DNA of 16,406 nt from CALKXV01 sp964632495 (GTDB lineage: Bacteria; Pseudomonadota; Alphaproteobacteria; Rhodobacterales; Rhodobacteraceae). Below are positions 7,529 to 14,264 of the stretch, piece after piece. The notes under the pieces are model-generated. The model saw nothing but the letters and a program-made list of their open reading frames with translations. It did no database searches and had not been told where the DNA came from. The position numbers were made by a program, and so were the translations under genes. The DNA is taken from positions 1 to 16,406 of the forward strand of contig CAZWDS010000068.1 of NCBI GenBank assembly GCA_964632495.1, in the 5' to 3' direction. Numbering within the stretch: position 1 is the first letter of the stretch; the number at the start of each line of letters is the position of its first letter.

Positions 7529-8905
7529 TCAGCCTCGTGTGAAGTCCGGATAAGCTTCCATACCAAGCTCGGTTGTATCCAGACCGTTGATCTCGGCCTC
7601 TTCGCTGACGCGGATGCCCATGACGCCCTTCAGCACGATCCAGAGGATCAGCGAAGCGACGAAGGTAAAGACACCGTAAGCAGCGATACCGGTAAGCTGG
7701 GTCATAAGCTGAGCCGCAAAGCCAACGGTTTGTCCGACACCGTCGACCATCACAACCTCGCCTGCATCATCCAAAAGATCGGCCTGTGTGTGAATGGCGA
7801 CGATCAACGTACCCCAGATACCTGCGAACAGGTGAACCGGGATTGCGCCGACAACGTCATCGATCTTCAGCTTGTCAAGCAGTGGAACTGTGACAACAAC
7901 GATCAAACCACCGACTGCACCAATCCAAAGCGCATCGAACAGCGACGGAGCTAGGGGCTCGGCCGTGATGGACACCAAACCAGCAAGAGCGCCGTTCAGC
8001 ACCATGGTCAGGTCCACTTTCTTGTACATGACCTGCGTCAGGATCAGAGCCGTTACAGCACCCGCTGCGGCCGCCATATTGGTGTTGGCAAAGATGCGCG
8101 ACACGTCTGTGATGTCGCCAACGGTGCCAGCCGCCAGTTGCGAGCCACCGTTAAAGCCGAACCAGCCCAGCCACAGGATAAACGTACCCAAAGTGGCAAG
8201 AGCCAAGTTCGAACCCGGCATTGGATTGACGCGACCGTCTTTGTATTTGCCCAGACGCGGCCCAAGGATCAGCGCACCAGCCAAAGCGGCCCAGCCACCA
8301 ACCGAGTGCACAATGGTCGAACCCGCGAAGTCCGAGAAGCCAGCTTCAGACAACCAGCCGCCGCCCCACTGCCAAGACCCCGAGATCGGATACAGGATAC
8401 CCGTCAGGACAACGACAAAGATCAGGAAAGGCCAGAGCTTGATACGCTCGGCCAAGACACCCGACACGATCGAAGCGGTCGCGGCCACAAACATCAGCTG
8501 GAAGAAAAAGTCCGAACCAGCAGAAGCATAATCCAGCGCGGCATCTTCCGCAGCCAAACCGACGGCTTCAAGCTCGGTCACCGCAAAGAACGGACCCAGC
8601 CAACCCGCAATAGACCATTCGGCAGGATACATAAGGCCGAACCCCACCAACCAGTACATGATCGACGCAATTGAAAAGAGCGCGATGTTCTTGGTGAGCT
8701 GCATTGTAACGTTCTTGGAGCGAACCAAACCGGCCTCAAGCATGGCAAAACCAGCCGCCATCCAAAACACCAGGAAGCCGCCCACAAGGAACAGCAGCGT
8801 CGTCAGGATATAAGGTTGGATATCCGGCGCGGCATCCTGAGCCAGCGCCAACGTTGGCAGGGCAATAGCGCCCGTCGCAACGGTAAGAAGTGTCTTAATT
8901 TTCAT
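7529..8905 (-). CDS. amt: Ammonium transporter
   Basis: The 458-residue membrane protein has an N-terminal signal peptide (MKIKTLLTVATGAIALPTLALA, cleavage likely after Ala22) and about eleven hydrophobic helices typical of Amt/MEP/Rh channels. The pore twin histidines are His200 (GSTIVHSVGG) and His358 (GAIPVHLFAG). The conserved Asp of the substrate site is in the SDFAGS segment near 192, and the central GWFGFNGGS motif is present at 247-255. It imports ammonium across the inner membrane and is blocked by the trimeric PII protein when nitrogen is plentiful. The gene lies 17 bp downstream of glnK, the classic two-gene unit, and ends in a strong terminator. The cytoplasmic C-terminal tail, which contacts PII, is intact. 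Confidence 0.97.
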   Translation of the reverse strand: MKIKTLLTVATGAIALPTLALAQDAAPDIQPYILTTLLFLVGGFLVFWMAAGFAMLEAGLVRSKNVTMQLTKNIALFSIASIMYWLVGFGLMYPAEWSIAGWLGPFFAVTELEAVGLAAEDAALDYASAGSDFFFQLMFVAATASIVSGVLAERIKLWPFLIFVVVLTGILYPISGSWQWGGGWLSEAGFSDFAGSTIVHSVGGWAALAGALILGPRLGKYKDGRVNPMPGSNLALATLGTFILWLGWFGFNGGSQLAAGTVGDITDVSRIFANTNMAAAAGAVTALILTQVMYKKVDLTMVLNGALAGLVSITAEPLAPSLFDALWIGAVGGLIVVVTVPLLDKLKIDDVVGAIPVHLFAGIWGTLIVAIHTQADLLDDAGEVVMVDGVGQTVGFAAQLMTQLTGIAAYGVFTFVASLILWIVLKGVMGIRVSEEAEINGLDTTELGMEAYPDFTRG

Positions 8906-8922
8906 TGTGTTAGCCCCTTCGC

Positions 8923-9261
8923 TTATATCGCGTCTTCGTTGGTTTCGCCCGTCCGCACCCGAAGGGCCGACGTCACATCCAGAACGAAAATCTTGCCGTC
9001 ACCGATTTTGTCGGTTTTGGCTGTGGTGGCGATGGTTTCGACCACTTGATCGGCCATTGAGGCCGGAACCGCGATTTCAAGCTTTACCTTTGGTACGAAG
9101 TTCACGGCGTATTCCGCGCCGCGATAAATCTCCGTATGCCCCGACTGAGACCCAAACCCTTTGATCTCTGTCACCATCATCCCGCGCACGCCAATCGCGG
9201 TCAGCGCTTCGCGAACCTCTTCCAGCTTGAACGGTTTGATCGCTGCAATGACAAGTTTCAT
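8923..9261 (-). CDS. glnK: PII nitrogen regulatory protein
   Basis: The 112-residue protein opens MKLVIAAIKPFKLEEVREAL, as PII proteins do. Its T-loop GHTEIYRGAEY carries Tyr51, the site of uridylylation by GlnD. PII trimers bind ATP/ADP and 2-oxoglutarate and signal nitrogen status. The gene just upstream of amt is normally glnK, whose product binds and closes the channel under ammonium excess. The start at 9261 is chosen because it gives the canonical N-terminus and length; the frame is open ten codons further upstream, but those residues are not family-like. The upstream 191 bp contain an NtrC-like dyad, consistent with induction under nitrogen limitation. Confidence 0.95.
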   Translation of the reverse strand: MKLVIAAIKPFKLEEVREALTAIGVRGMMVTEIKGFGSQSGHTEIYRGAEYAVNFVPKVKLEIAVPASMADQVVETIATTAKTDKIGDGKIFVLDVTSALRVRTGETNEDAI

Positions 9262-9285
9262 GGCAACCTTTCCCCTTAAATCGAA

Positions 9286-9331
9286 GCGCACATGCGCCCC
9301 CTCATCGCGGTGATGGTTGTGCGCTAGCGCA
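9286..9331. repeat. Two short palindromes in the glnK leader
   Basis: GCGCACATGCGC (9286-9297, 5-bp arms) and the perfect 12-bp TGCGCTAGCGCA (9320-9331) lie between the NtrC-like site and the glnK start. Either could be a regulator site or an mRNA hairpin. Nothing in the sequence decides between these. Confidence 0.4.
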
Positions 9332-9391
9332 GCATCAGCAAGATTTCAGGGCCTTGAAAAAGCCATAGTTTTCGGAGGATGCCAGAATTTC

Positions 9392-9408
9392 TGCACAAAT
9401 AATGTGCT
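9392..9408 (-). promoter_or_regulatory. NtrC-like binding dyad upstream of glnK-amt
   Basis: TGCACAAATAATGTGCT contains GCAC and GTGC half-sites separated by seven bases, the spacing of the enteric NtrC consensus (TGCACYANNNTGGTGCA). It lies about 130 bp upstream of the glnK ATG. On the minus strand about 30 bp downstream, TGGCTTTTTCAAGGCC (9350-9366) has GG and GC ten bases apart as in sigma-54 promoters, but is otherwise a poor match. In Rhodobacter capsulatus NtrC works with sigma-70 polymerase, so lack of a good sigma-54 site does not exclude NtrC control. Confidence 0.4.
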
Positions 9409-9452
9409 TTGCCTGCTTTTTAGGCAGTCAAGGGACGCCAATCTTCGACTTC

Positions 9453-10805
9453 CTACGCGTTGAGAGACTCGAACTGACCACCAAGTGAGCGCATCAGGGG
9501 AAGGAAGGTCGGAAAGGATGTCGCAATCGGCCCGGCATCATCAACAGTGATCTCGGACTGCGCCGCCATACCCAGACACAGAAAGGACATGGCAATCCGG
9601 TGGTCCAGCCGCGCTTCAACACGGGCCCCACCCGGAACGCCGCCGGGACCAAGACCCACGACCTCCCACCAGTCTTCGCCCTCGTCTACGGTGACGCCTG
9701 CGGCCCGCAAACCCTTTGCCATGGCGTCGATCCGGTCGCTTTCTTTGACGCGCAGCTCTTTGACACCGTGCATCGCGGTGCGGCCTTCGGCGAAGGCGGC
9801 CACCACAGACAGGATCGGGTATTCGTCGATCATGCTGGCGGCCCGCTCGGACGGCACCTCGATACCCTTCATATGGGGCGAAAAGCGCGCGCGCAGATCG
9901 GCGACAGGTTCGCCGCCTTCTTCGCGCGGGTTTTCGAACGTCAGATCGGCACCCATGTCCTGCAAGGTTATGAACAATCCGGCCCGCGTCGGGTTCATCC
10001 CGATGTTGGGCACCAAAACGTCCGAGCCTTCGACGATCAAGGCCGCCGCCACGGGAAACGCTGCTGACGACGGATCACGCGGCACAGCAATGGTCTGGGG
10101 CTGCAACTCGGGTTGGCCTTTCAAAGTGATGATGCGCGCGCCATCCTCTGTCTCAACTGACAGATCCGCGCCAAAGCCCACCAACATCCGTTCCGTGTGA
10201 TCGCGCGTGGCTTCGGGTTCGATCACCACTGTTTCACCCGGCGCATTTAGGCCCGCCAGCAAAACAGCCGATTTCACCTGAGCCGAGGGCACCGGAAGCG
10301 TAAAGCGCACCGGCATCGGATCCGCCGCGCCCGTCACCGTCATCGGCAAACGCCCATTGGCGCGGCCTACGGATGTGGTTCCAAACAGTGCCAAAGGTTC
10401 GGTCACTCGCCCCATCGGCCGCGACCGCAAAGACGCATCGCCGGTAAAGGTTACCGAAATCGGCGTGGTCGCCATCGCCCCCATCAACAGGCGCACTCCG
10501 GTGCCTGCATTGCCGCAGTCAATCACATCTTCGGGTTCGCCAAAGCCACCGACGCCCACACCATGGACCGACCAATCGCCGCCGCCCAAGTCCTGAACAT
10601 CTGCCCCGAACGCCCGCATGGCAGCCGCCGTGGCCAGAACATCTTCGCCTTCCAACAGCCCGGAAATCTGCGTTTCGCCCACAGCCATCGCACCAAAGAT
10701 CAACGACCGGTGCGACACGGACTTGTCCCCCGGCACCTGCACCTCACCTTTCAGCGGGCCGAAACGACGCGCTTTTAACGGTTGCGGCTCTCCATGTCCT
10801 GACAT
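9453..10805 (-). CDS. aroA: 3-phosphoshikimate 1-carboxyvinyltransferase (EPSP synthase), class II
   Basis: The 450-residue protein is EPSP synthase of the shikimate pathway, which joins PEP to shikimate-3-phosphate in the cytoplasm. Visible motifs are PGDKSVSHRSLIFGAMA from 25, DCGNAGTGVRLLMG at 96-109, GDASLRSRPMGRV at 122-134, PSAQVKSAVLLAGLN, EPEATRDHTERML, and SMIDEYPILSV. Overall it resembles the Agrobacterium CP4 class II type. The residue corresponding to CP4 Ala100 is Gly101 here (NAGTG rather than NAATG), as in glyphosate-sensitive class I enzymes. The start at 10805 has an AAGGAAG ribosome site. The gene lies 141 bp downstream of trmB and is followed by glnK instead of the cmk/rpsA neighbours common in related genomes. 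No strong terminator is visible after it. Confidence 0.96.
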   Translation of the reverse strand: MSGHGEPQPLKARRFGPLKGEVQVPGDKSVSHRSLIFGAMAVGETQISGLLEGEDVLATAAAMRAFGADVQDLGGGDWSVHGVGVGGFGEPEDVIDCGNAGTGVRLLMGAMATTPISVTFTGDASLRSRPMGRVTEPLALFGTTSVGRANGRLPMTVTGAADPMPVRFTLPVPSAQVKSAVLLAGLNAPGETVVIEPEATRDHTERMLVGFGADLSVETEDGARIITLKGQPELQPQTIAVPRDPSSAAFPVAAALIVEGSDVLVPNIGMNPTRAGLFITLQDMGADLTFENPREEGGEPVADLRARFSPHMKGIEVPSERAASMIDEYPILSVVAAFAEGRTAMHGVKELRVKESDRIDAMAKGLRAAGVTVDEGEDWWEVVGLGPGGVPGGARVEARLDHRIAMSFLCLGMAAQSEITVDDAGPIATSFPTFLPLMRSLGGQFESLNA

Positions 10806-10946
10806 CTGGCTTCCTTTTACTTCGAGGCTCTCTATCGCAGCGCCGGAACAGGGTCCAGACGCCAGCCATGACGCGACAGCATAACGAGAAGGGCAAAGCC
10901 CGACGACAAGACAAGATCATGCGCACCATAGGCGTGCTATTCTAAA

Positions 10947-11666
10947 TCACGTCGGCTTTCGGAACGTCAGATAGGTCGGCACGCGGCCCTCGCGCAGCGC
11001 CTTTTGTTCGTAGCGTGTCGAGAGCCAATCATCCCAAGGCTGACGCCAATCCTCAGCGCGCTCGGCCATCCAATTGAAGCCCGCTTTGGGCACTTCTTCC
11101 ATGGCTTGACGCACATAGTCCGGGATATCTGTTGCGATCCGGAACTCGGCCCCCGGTGCCAAGACGCCAAACAAGGGATCCAAATGCTCTGCCGTCACGA
11201 AACGCCGACGATGGTGCCGTGCTTTGGGCCATGGGTCGGGGTAGAGCAGAAACGCCTTCGCGACCGAGCCTGCGGGCAGCACATCCATCAAATCCCGCGC
11301 ATCGCCGGGATGAACACGGATATTCCCGGCCCCCGCATTTCGGATCTTACCCAAAAGCATGGCCACGCCGTTGATATAAGGTTCCGCCCCGATCAGACCC
11401 ACGCCCGGGTTCTGCACCGCCTGATGCACCAGATGTTCGCCGCCGCCAAAGCCCACTTCCAACCATAAGGGCCCTGCGCCAAAGAGAGCCTTCAGATCAA
11501 GCGGGTCACGATTGGGGTTCGTCTCCCAGTCGACACCTTCCAGCCCGATCCCGTCCAGATCATCCAAATAGCCCTTCTGGCTGTCGCGCAGGCTTTTGCC
11601 TTTGAAACGGCCGTAGAAATTGCGCCAAGGCGCACCGGAAGGGGAGGTCTTTGTCATAGGGTGCAT
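10947..11666 (-). CDS. trmB: tRNA (guanine-N7-)-methyltransferase
   Basis: The 239-residue protein carries the TrmB signatures: the SAM-binding LEVGFGGGEH at 69-78, an acidic GAEPYINGVA near 93-102, LYPDPWPKARHHRRRF at 141-156, and ATDIPDY plus STRYEQKA towards the end. It makes m7G46 in the variable loop of tRNAs. Two starts are possible, 11666 (MHPMTK) and 11657 (MTKTSPSG); the second is nearer the usual length and neither has a strong Shine-Dalgarno. It diverges from pdeM across a 64-bp gap that is largely one interrupted palindrome, and it probably precedes aroA on the same transcript. Confidence 0.95.
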   Translation of the reverse strand: MHPMTKTSPSGAPWRNFYGRFKGKSLRDSQKGYLDDLDGIGLEGVDWETNPNRDPLDLKALFGAGPLWLEVGFGGGEHLVHQAVQNPGVGLIGAEPYINGVAMLLGKIRNAGAGNIRVHPGDARDLMDVLPAGSVAKAFLLYPDPWPKARHHRRRFVTAEHLDPLFGVLAPGAEFRIATDIPDYVRQAMEEVPKAGFNWMAERAEDWRQPWDDWLSTRYEQKALREGRVPTYLTFRKPT

Positions 11667-11711
11667 GTCGCAAGCAGCAGAAGGCGCGTCAAGCCTTGCG
11701 CGTCTTGCGAC
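11667..11711. repeat. Nested 45-bp interrupted palindrome in the trmB-pdeM gap
   Basis: Outer arms GTCGCAAG (11667-11674) and CTTGCGAC (11704-11711) match perfectly. Inside them, after six unpaired bases on each side, inner arms AAGGC (11681-11685) and GCCTT (11693-11697) match around a 7-base centre. The structure abuts the trmB start codon and occupies most of the divergent promoter space. Confidence 0.6.
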
Positions 11712-11730
11712 CAGACCCTAAGAACGAAGC

Positions 11731-12393
11731 ATGAACGCGACCAACATCCCCTTTTGTGGCGAAACGCTAAGCGCCCTGCCCTCGGGCGCATTGTTTTGGG
11801 CGCAAGAAGGCCTGCTGGTGGTGTCCGATCTGCACATGGGCAAATCCGAACGGATCGCGCGGCGCGGCGGCACATTACTGCCGCCCTATGACACCGACGA
11901 AACTCTCGCCCGACTGGCCGCAGACGTACAAAGCTGTGACCCGGCCAGCGTGCTGTGCCTTGGCGACAGCTTCGACGATCTGGCCGCCGCCGATGCACTG
12001 ACACAGGTTCACCATGAAACGATTGCCAGCCTGCAAGCGGGGCGCAACTGGCTTTGGCTGGAAGGTAACCACGATCCAGGTCCCTTGGAACTGGCGGGCA
12101 CCCATCTGGAAACCTACACCAAGGGTCCCCTGACCTTCCGCCACATTGCCGAAGCCGACACCGCACCCGGCGAAATCTCTGGCCACTACCACCCGAAAGC
12201 CAAAGTGCGCCACACCCGGCGACCCTGTTTCATGGCCGATGCCAAACGTCTGATCCTGCCCGCCTATGGGTGCTACACCGGCGGTCTGGACTGGATGACG
12301 CCCGTGTTGCGCAATCTGTTCGATGATCATGCCATAGCCTATCTGACCGGGCGGCAGGTGTTGGCAGTGCCAGTGCCCCAGACGGCGGCCTAG
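11731..12393 (+). CDS. pdeM: Ligase-associated DNA damage response endonuclease PdeM
   Basis: The 220-residue protein is a calcineurin-like metallophosphoesterase with the metal-binding motifs in order: SDLHMGKSE at 32-40, LGDSFDD at 77-83, EGNHDPG at 111-117 and GHYHPK at 151-156. This set and length fit the PdeM family (TIGR04123), usually encoded beside an ATP-dependent DNA ligase, a Lhr-like helicase and a beta-CASP exonuclease in a DNA repair cluster. None of those partners is in this window. The ATG at 11731 gives a normal N-terminus; no strong ribosome site is seen. The gene converges on the CDGSH gene, and the two stop codons share the palindrome CTAG. Confidence 0.88.
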   Translation: MNATNIPFCGETLSALPSGALFWAQEGLLVVSDLHMGKSERIARRGGTLLPPYDTDETLARLAADVQSCDPASVLCLGDSFDDLAAADALTQVHHETIASLQAGRNWLWLEGNHDPGPLELAGTHLETYTKGPLTFRHIAEADTAPGEISGHYHPKAKVRHTRRPCFMADAKRLILPAYGCYTGGLDWMTPVLRNLFDDHAIAYLTGRQVLAVPVPQTAA

Positions 12394-13025
12394 CTTCCCG
12401 GCACCGCAAACCCCGCATCCTTATGGCTCCCATCACAGAATGGTTTGTTCTTCGAGGCCCCGCACCGACAGAGAAACGCCCGTGTGCCGCGATGCACCCG
12501 GGCCCCGCTGCCGCCGGTGATCTCCAAAGCGCCGCGCACTTCAAGGGGACCATTTTCGTGGCCTGTCACCTGAAGCGCTTCGCCCGGGTCTTCGCCGGGG
12601 GCATCTTTACCCGTCGCCTGAGGCTCGCCCGTGGCCGTGAACCCGGCCTTCGCATGGCTGCCGTCGCAAAACGGCGGCGTGCCGGTCTGACCGCAACGAC
12701 AAACCGTAGCCCGCAGGTTCTCGGCGCCACCAATCGTCAGATTGCCATGCAGCGCAAGCGGGCCATTTTCCAGAACCATTGCTCGGTTGATCCCGGGCGC
12801 CGCCTCTTCGCCTGCACCATCGAGACGTCGGAAGGTCAAGGCGCCCGAGGGACAGGTCCGCACCATGGCCGCAATGTCTTCCGCCGGGGCGGCATCAGGC
12901 GACACCCAAGGGCGTTTATCGGGGTCAAACACCTGAGGCAGCTTCAAAAAACAATTCCGCGCATGAATACAGCGCTTCATGTCAAAGCTGATTTCGATGT
13001 CGGTTCCGGTATAGGTCTTGGGCAT
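12390..13025 (-). CDS. Fer4_19 / double CDGSH iron-sulfur protein
   Basis: The 211-residue protein has three iron-sulfur modules. Residues 1-70 resemble the divergent ferredoxin-like Fer4_19 (YjdI) domain, with Cys19, Cys25 and Cys58 (RTCPSGALTF). Two CDGSH domains follow, with ligands Cys109, Cys111, Cys120 and His124 (CRCGQTGTPPFCDGSH), then Cys186, Cys188, Cys197 and His201 (CRCGASKNKPFCDGSH). CDGSH proteins bind redox-active [2Fe-2S] clusters through three Cys and one His. The function of this three-module bacterial form is not established. The linker at 130-155 is acidic and Gly/Pro-rich. The start at 13025 has AAGGAG at 13030-13035. No signal peptide or membrane segment is seen, so it is probably cytoplasmic. 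Confidence 0.9.
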   Translation of the reverse strand: MPKTYTGTDIEISFDMKRCIHARNCFLKLPQVFDPDKRPWVSPDAAPAEDIAAMVRTCPSGALTFRRLDGAGEEAAPGINRAMVLENGPLALHGNLTIGGAENLRATVCRCGQTGTPPFCDGSHAKAGFTATGEPQATGKDAPGEDPGEALQVTGHENGPLEVRGALEITGGSGARVHRGTRAFLCRCGASKNKPFCDGSHKDAGFAVPGS

Positions 13026-13067
13026 GACAGGCTCCTTAGCTGACGTAACCCCACTTTAGCGCCCTTG

Positions 13068-13131
13068 CGCAAATTGCAAAGGCGCGCCCTGCCCGAGCGG
13101 CTTTTCAAACGAAAACACAGTGCAATTTGCG
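13068..13131. promoter_or_regulatory. Paired inverted 11-mers upstream of the CDGSH gene
   Basis: CGCAAATTGCA (13068-13078) recurs as its exact reverse complement TGCAATTTGCG (13121-13131), 42 bases apart. The left copy lies within an imperfect hairpin (13059-13068 with 13076-13085, one mismatch), 43 bp upstream of the CDGSH start. The pair could bind one dimeric regulator at two sites or form a large stem; the sequence does not tell which. Confidence 0.4.
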
Positions 13132-13150
13132 TATTTATAAAAGAGATGAA
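13121..13150 (-). repeat. Dispersed intergenic repeat, head-only copy D
   Basis: Read on the minus strand, TTCATCTCTTTTATAAATACGC matches the heads of copies A, C and E but continues into the inverted 11-mer instead of a G-block. It faces copy E head to head, giving a perfect 10-bp inverted repeat (13141-13150 with 13174-13183). Confidence 0.5.
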
Positions 13151-13172
13151 GCCCCCCGTGACACGTCTTACA

Positions 13173-13267
13173 TTTCATCTCTTCAAAAGTACGCTCGGGG
13201 GTGAATTGGCCCGAAGGGTCAAGAGGGGGTGAAACCCCTTCCCCCGCGACGCCGTCAGGCGGCGCAA
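13173..13267 (+). repeat. Dispersed intergenic repeat, full copy E
   Basis: It begins TTTCATCTCTTCAAAAGTACGCTCGGGGG and contains two hairpins (GGCCC/GGGTC at 13208-13220 and GGGGT/ACCCC at 13226-13238). It ends in CCGCGACGCC...GGCGGCGCAA, the same head and tail as copy A. It stops five bases before the folD stop codon. A 10-bp direct repeat CGTCAGGCGG (13253-13262 and 13270-13279) spans the folD end. Its hairpins may act as the folD terminator. Confidence 0.65.
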
Positions 13268-13271
13268 AACG

Positions 13272-14174
13272 TCAGGCGGTTAGTCCCTCAGGCTCGTCCA
13301 ACCCGTTGGCGCGGCAACAGGCCGTGACGGTGTTTGCCAACAGACAGGCGATCGTCATCGGCCCGACGCCACCCGGCACCGGGGTGATCGCACCGGCCAC
13401 ATCTGACGCACTGGCGAAATCCACGTCGCCGACAAGACGGGTTTTGCCTTCGCCCTTTTCCGGCGCGTCGATGCGGTTGATGCCCACGTCGATCACTGTG
13501 GCCCCGGGCTTGATCCAGTCGCCCGGCACCATTTCCGAGCGACCCACGGCAGCCACGACGATGTCGGCGCCGCGGACAACCTCGGCCAGGTCCTTGGTGC
13601 GCGAGTGGGCGATGGTCACAGTACAGCTGTCACCCAGCAACAATTGCGCCATAGGTTTGCCCACGATGTTCGAGCGGCCCACAACAACTGCATCAAGGCC
13701 GGACAGAGACCCGTGATGGTCCCGCAACATCATCAGACACCCCAAGGGCGTGCAGGGCACCATGCTTTTCTGACCGGTCCCCAACAGACCCACGTTCGAG
13801 ATATGAAATCCGTCCACGTCTTTCGCAGGATCAATCGAGTTGATCACCAAGTCTTCGTTCAGATGCCCCGGCAGCGGGAGTTGCACCAGAATACCGTGAA
13901 TCGTGGCGTCCTTGTTCAGATCGTCGATCAGCGCCAAAAGATCGGCTTCGGAGGTGTCGATATCCAGCTTATGTTCGACGCTTTTCATGCCCGCTTCATG
14001 GGTCGCCTTGCCCTTGGAACGCACATAGACCTGACTGGCCGGATCTTCGCCCACCAGCACAACAGCCAGACCCGGCGTGATACCGTGGTCACTGACCAGA
14101 CGTGTCACATGATCTTTCACTTTCGCCCGCACGGTGGCGGCAAAGGCTTTTCCGTCGATGATTGTCGCAGACAT
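13272..14174 (-). CDS. folD: Bifunctional methylene-THF dehydrogenase / methenyl-THF cyclohydrolase
   Basis: The 300-residue protein shows the FolD pattern: YVRSK at 50-54 with catalytic Lys54, GILVQLPLP in the active site, KDVDGFH, the NADP-binding VVGRSNIVGKPMAQLL, and the C-terminal PVPGGVGPMT. It interconverts 5,10-methylene-, methenyl- and 10-formyl-tetrahydrofolate using NADP, feeding purine and formyl-Met synthesis. The ATG at 14174 (MSATIIDGKAF) is chosen over the upstream in-frame start at 14228 because it has AGGAG at 14181-14185 and the family N-terminus. It lies 90 bp downstream of the MOSC gene in the same direction. A repeat element follows immediately. Confidence 0.96.
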   Translation of the reverse strand: MSATIIDGKAFAATVRAKVKDHVTRLVSDHGITPGLAVVLVGEDPASQVYVRSKGKATHEAGMKSVEHKLDIDTSEADLLALIDDLNKDATIHGILVQLPLPGHLNEDLVINSIDPAKDVDGFHISNVGLLGTGQKSMVPCTPLGCLMMLRDHHGSLSGLDAVVVGRSNIVGKPMAQLLLGDSCTVTIAHSRTKDLAEVVRGADIVVAAVGRSEMVPGDWIKPGATVIDVGINRIDAPEKGEGKTRLVGDVDFASASDVAGAITPVPGGVGPMTIACLLANTVTACCRANGLDEPEGLTA

Positions 14175-14264
14175 GGGGCTCTCCTGTTCCGTTGGTCCTC
14201 GGATGCCGCGAACCGGGGGCGAAAGCAATGCGGGAAAGGGACATTTCGGGATCGAAAAACGGCT

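Noticed and set aside
9350..9366. Sigma-54 promoter for glnK-amt
   Set aside because: Only the GG/GC spacing fits; the rest of the consensus is absent, so it is noted as a weak possibility and not listed as a promoter.
10806..10946. Possible small hydrophobic peptide on the minus strand between trmB and aroA
   Set aside because: The frame that looks protein-like has a stop just upstream and no good start codon or ribosome site, so it is not supported as a gene.
14175..14228. 18-codon N-terminal extension of FolD
   Set aside because: The ATG at 14174 has a clear AGGAG and gives the normal FolD N-terminus.
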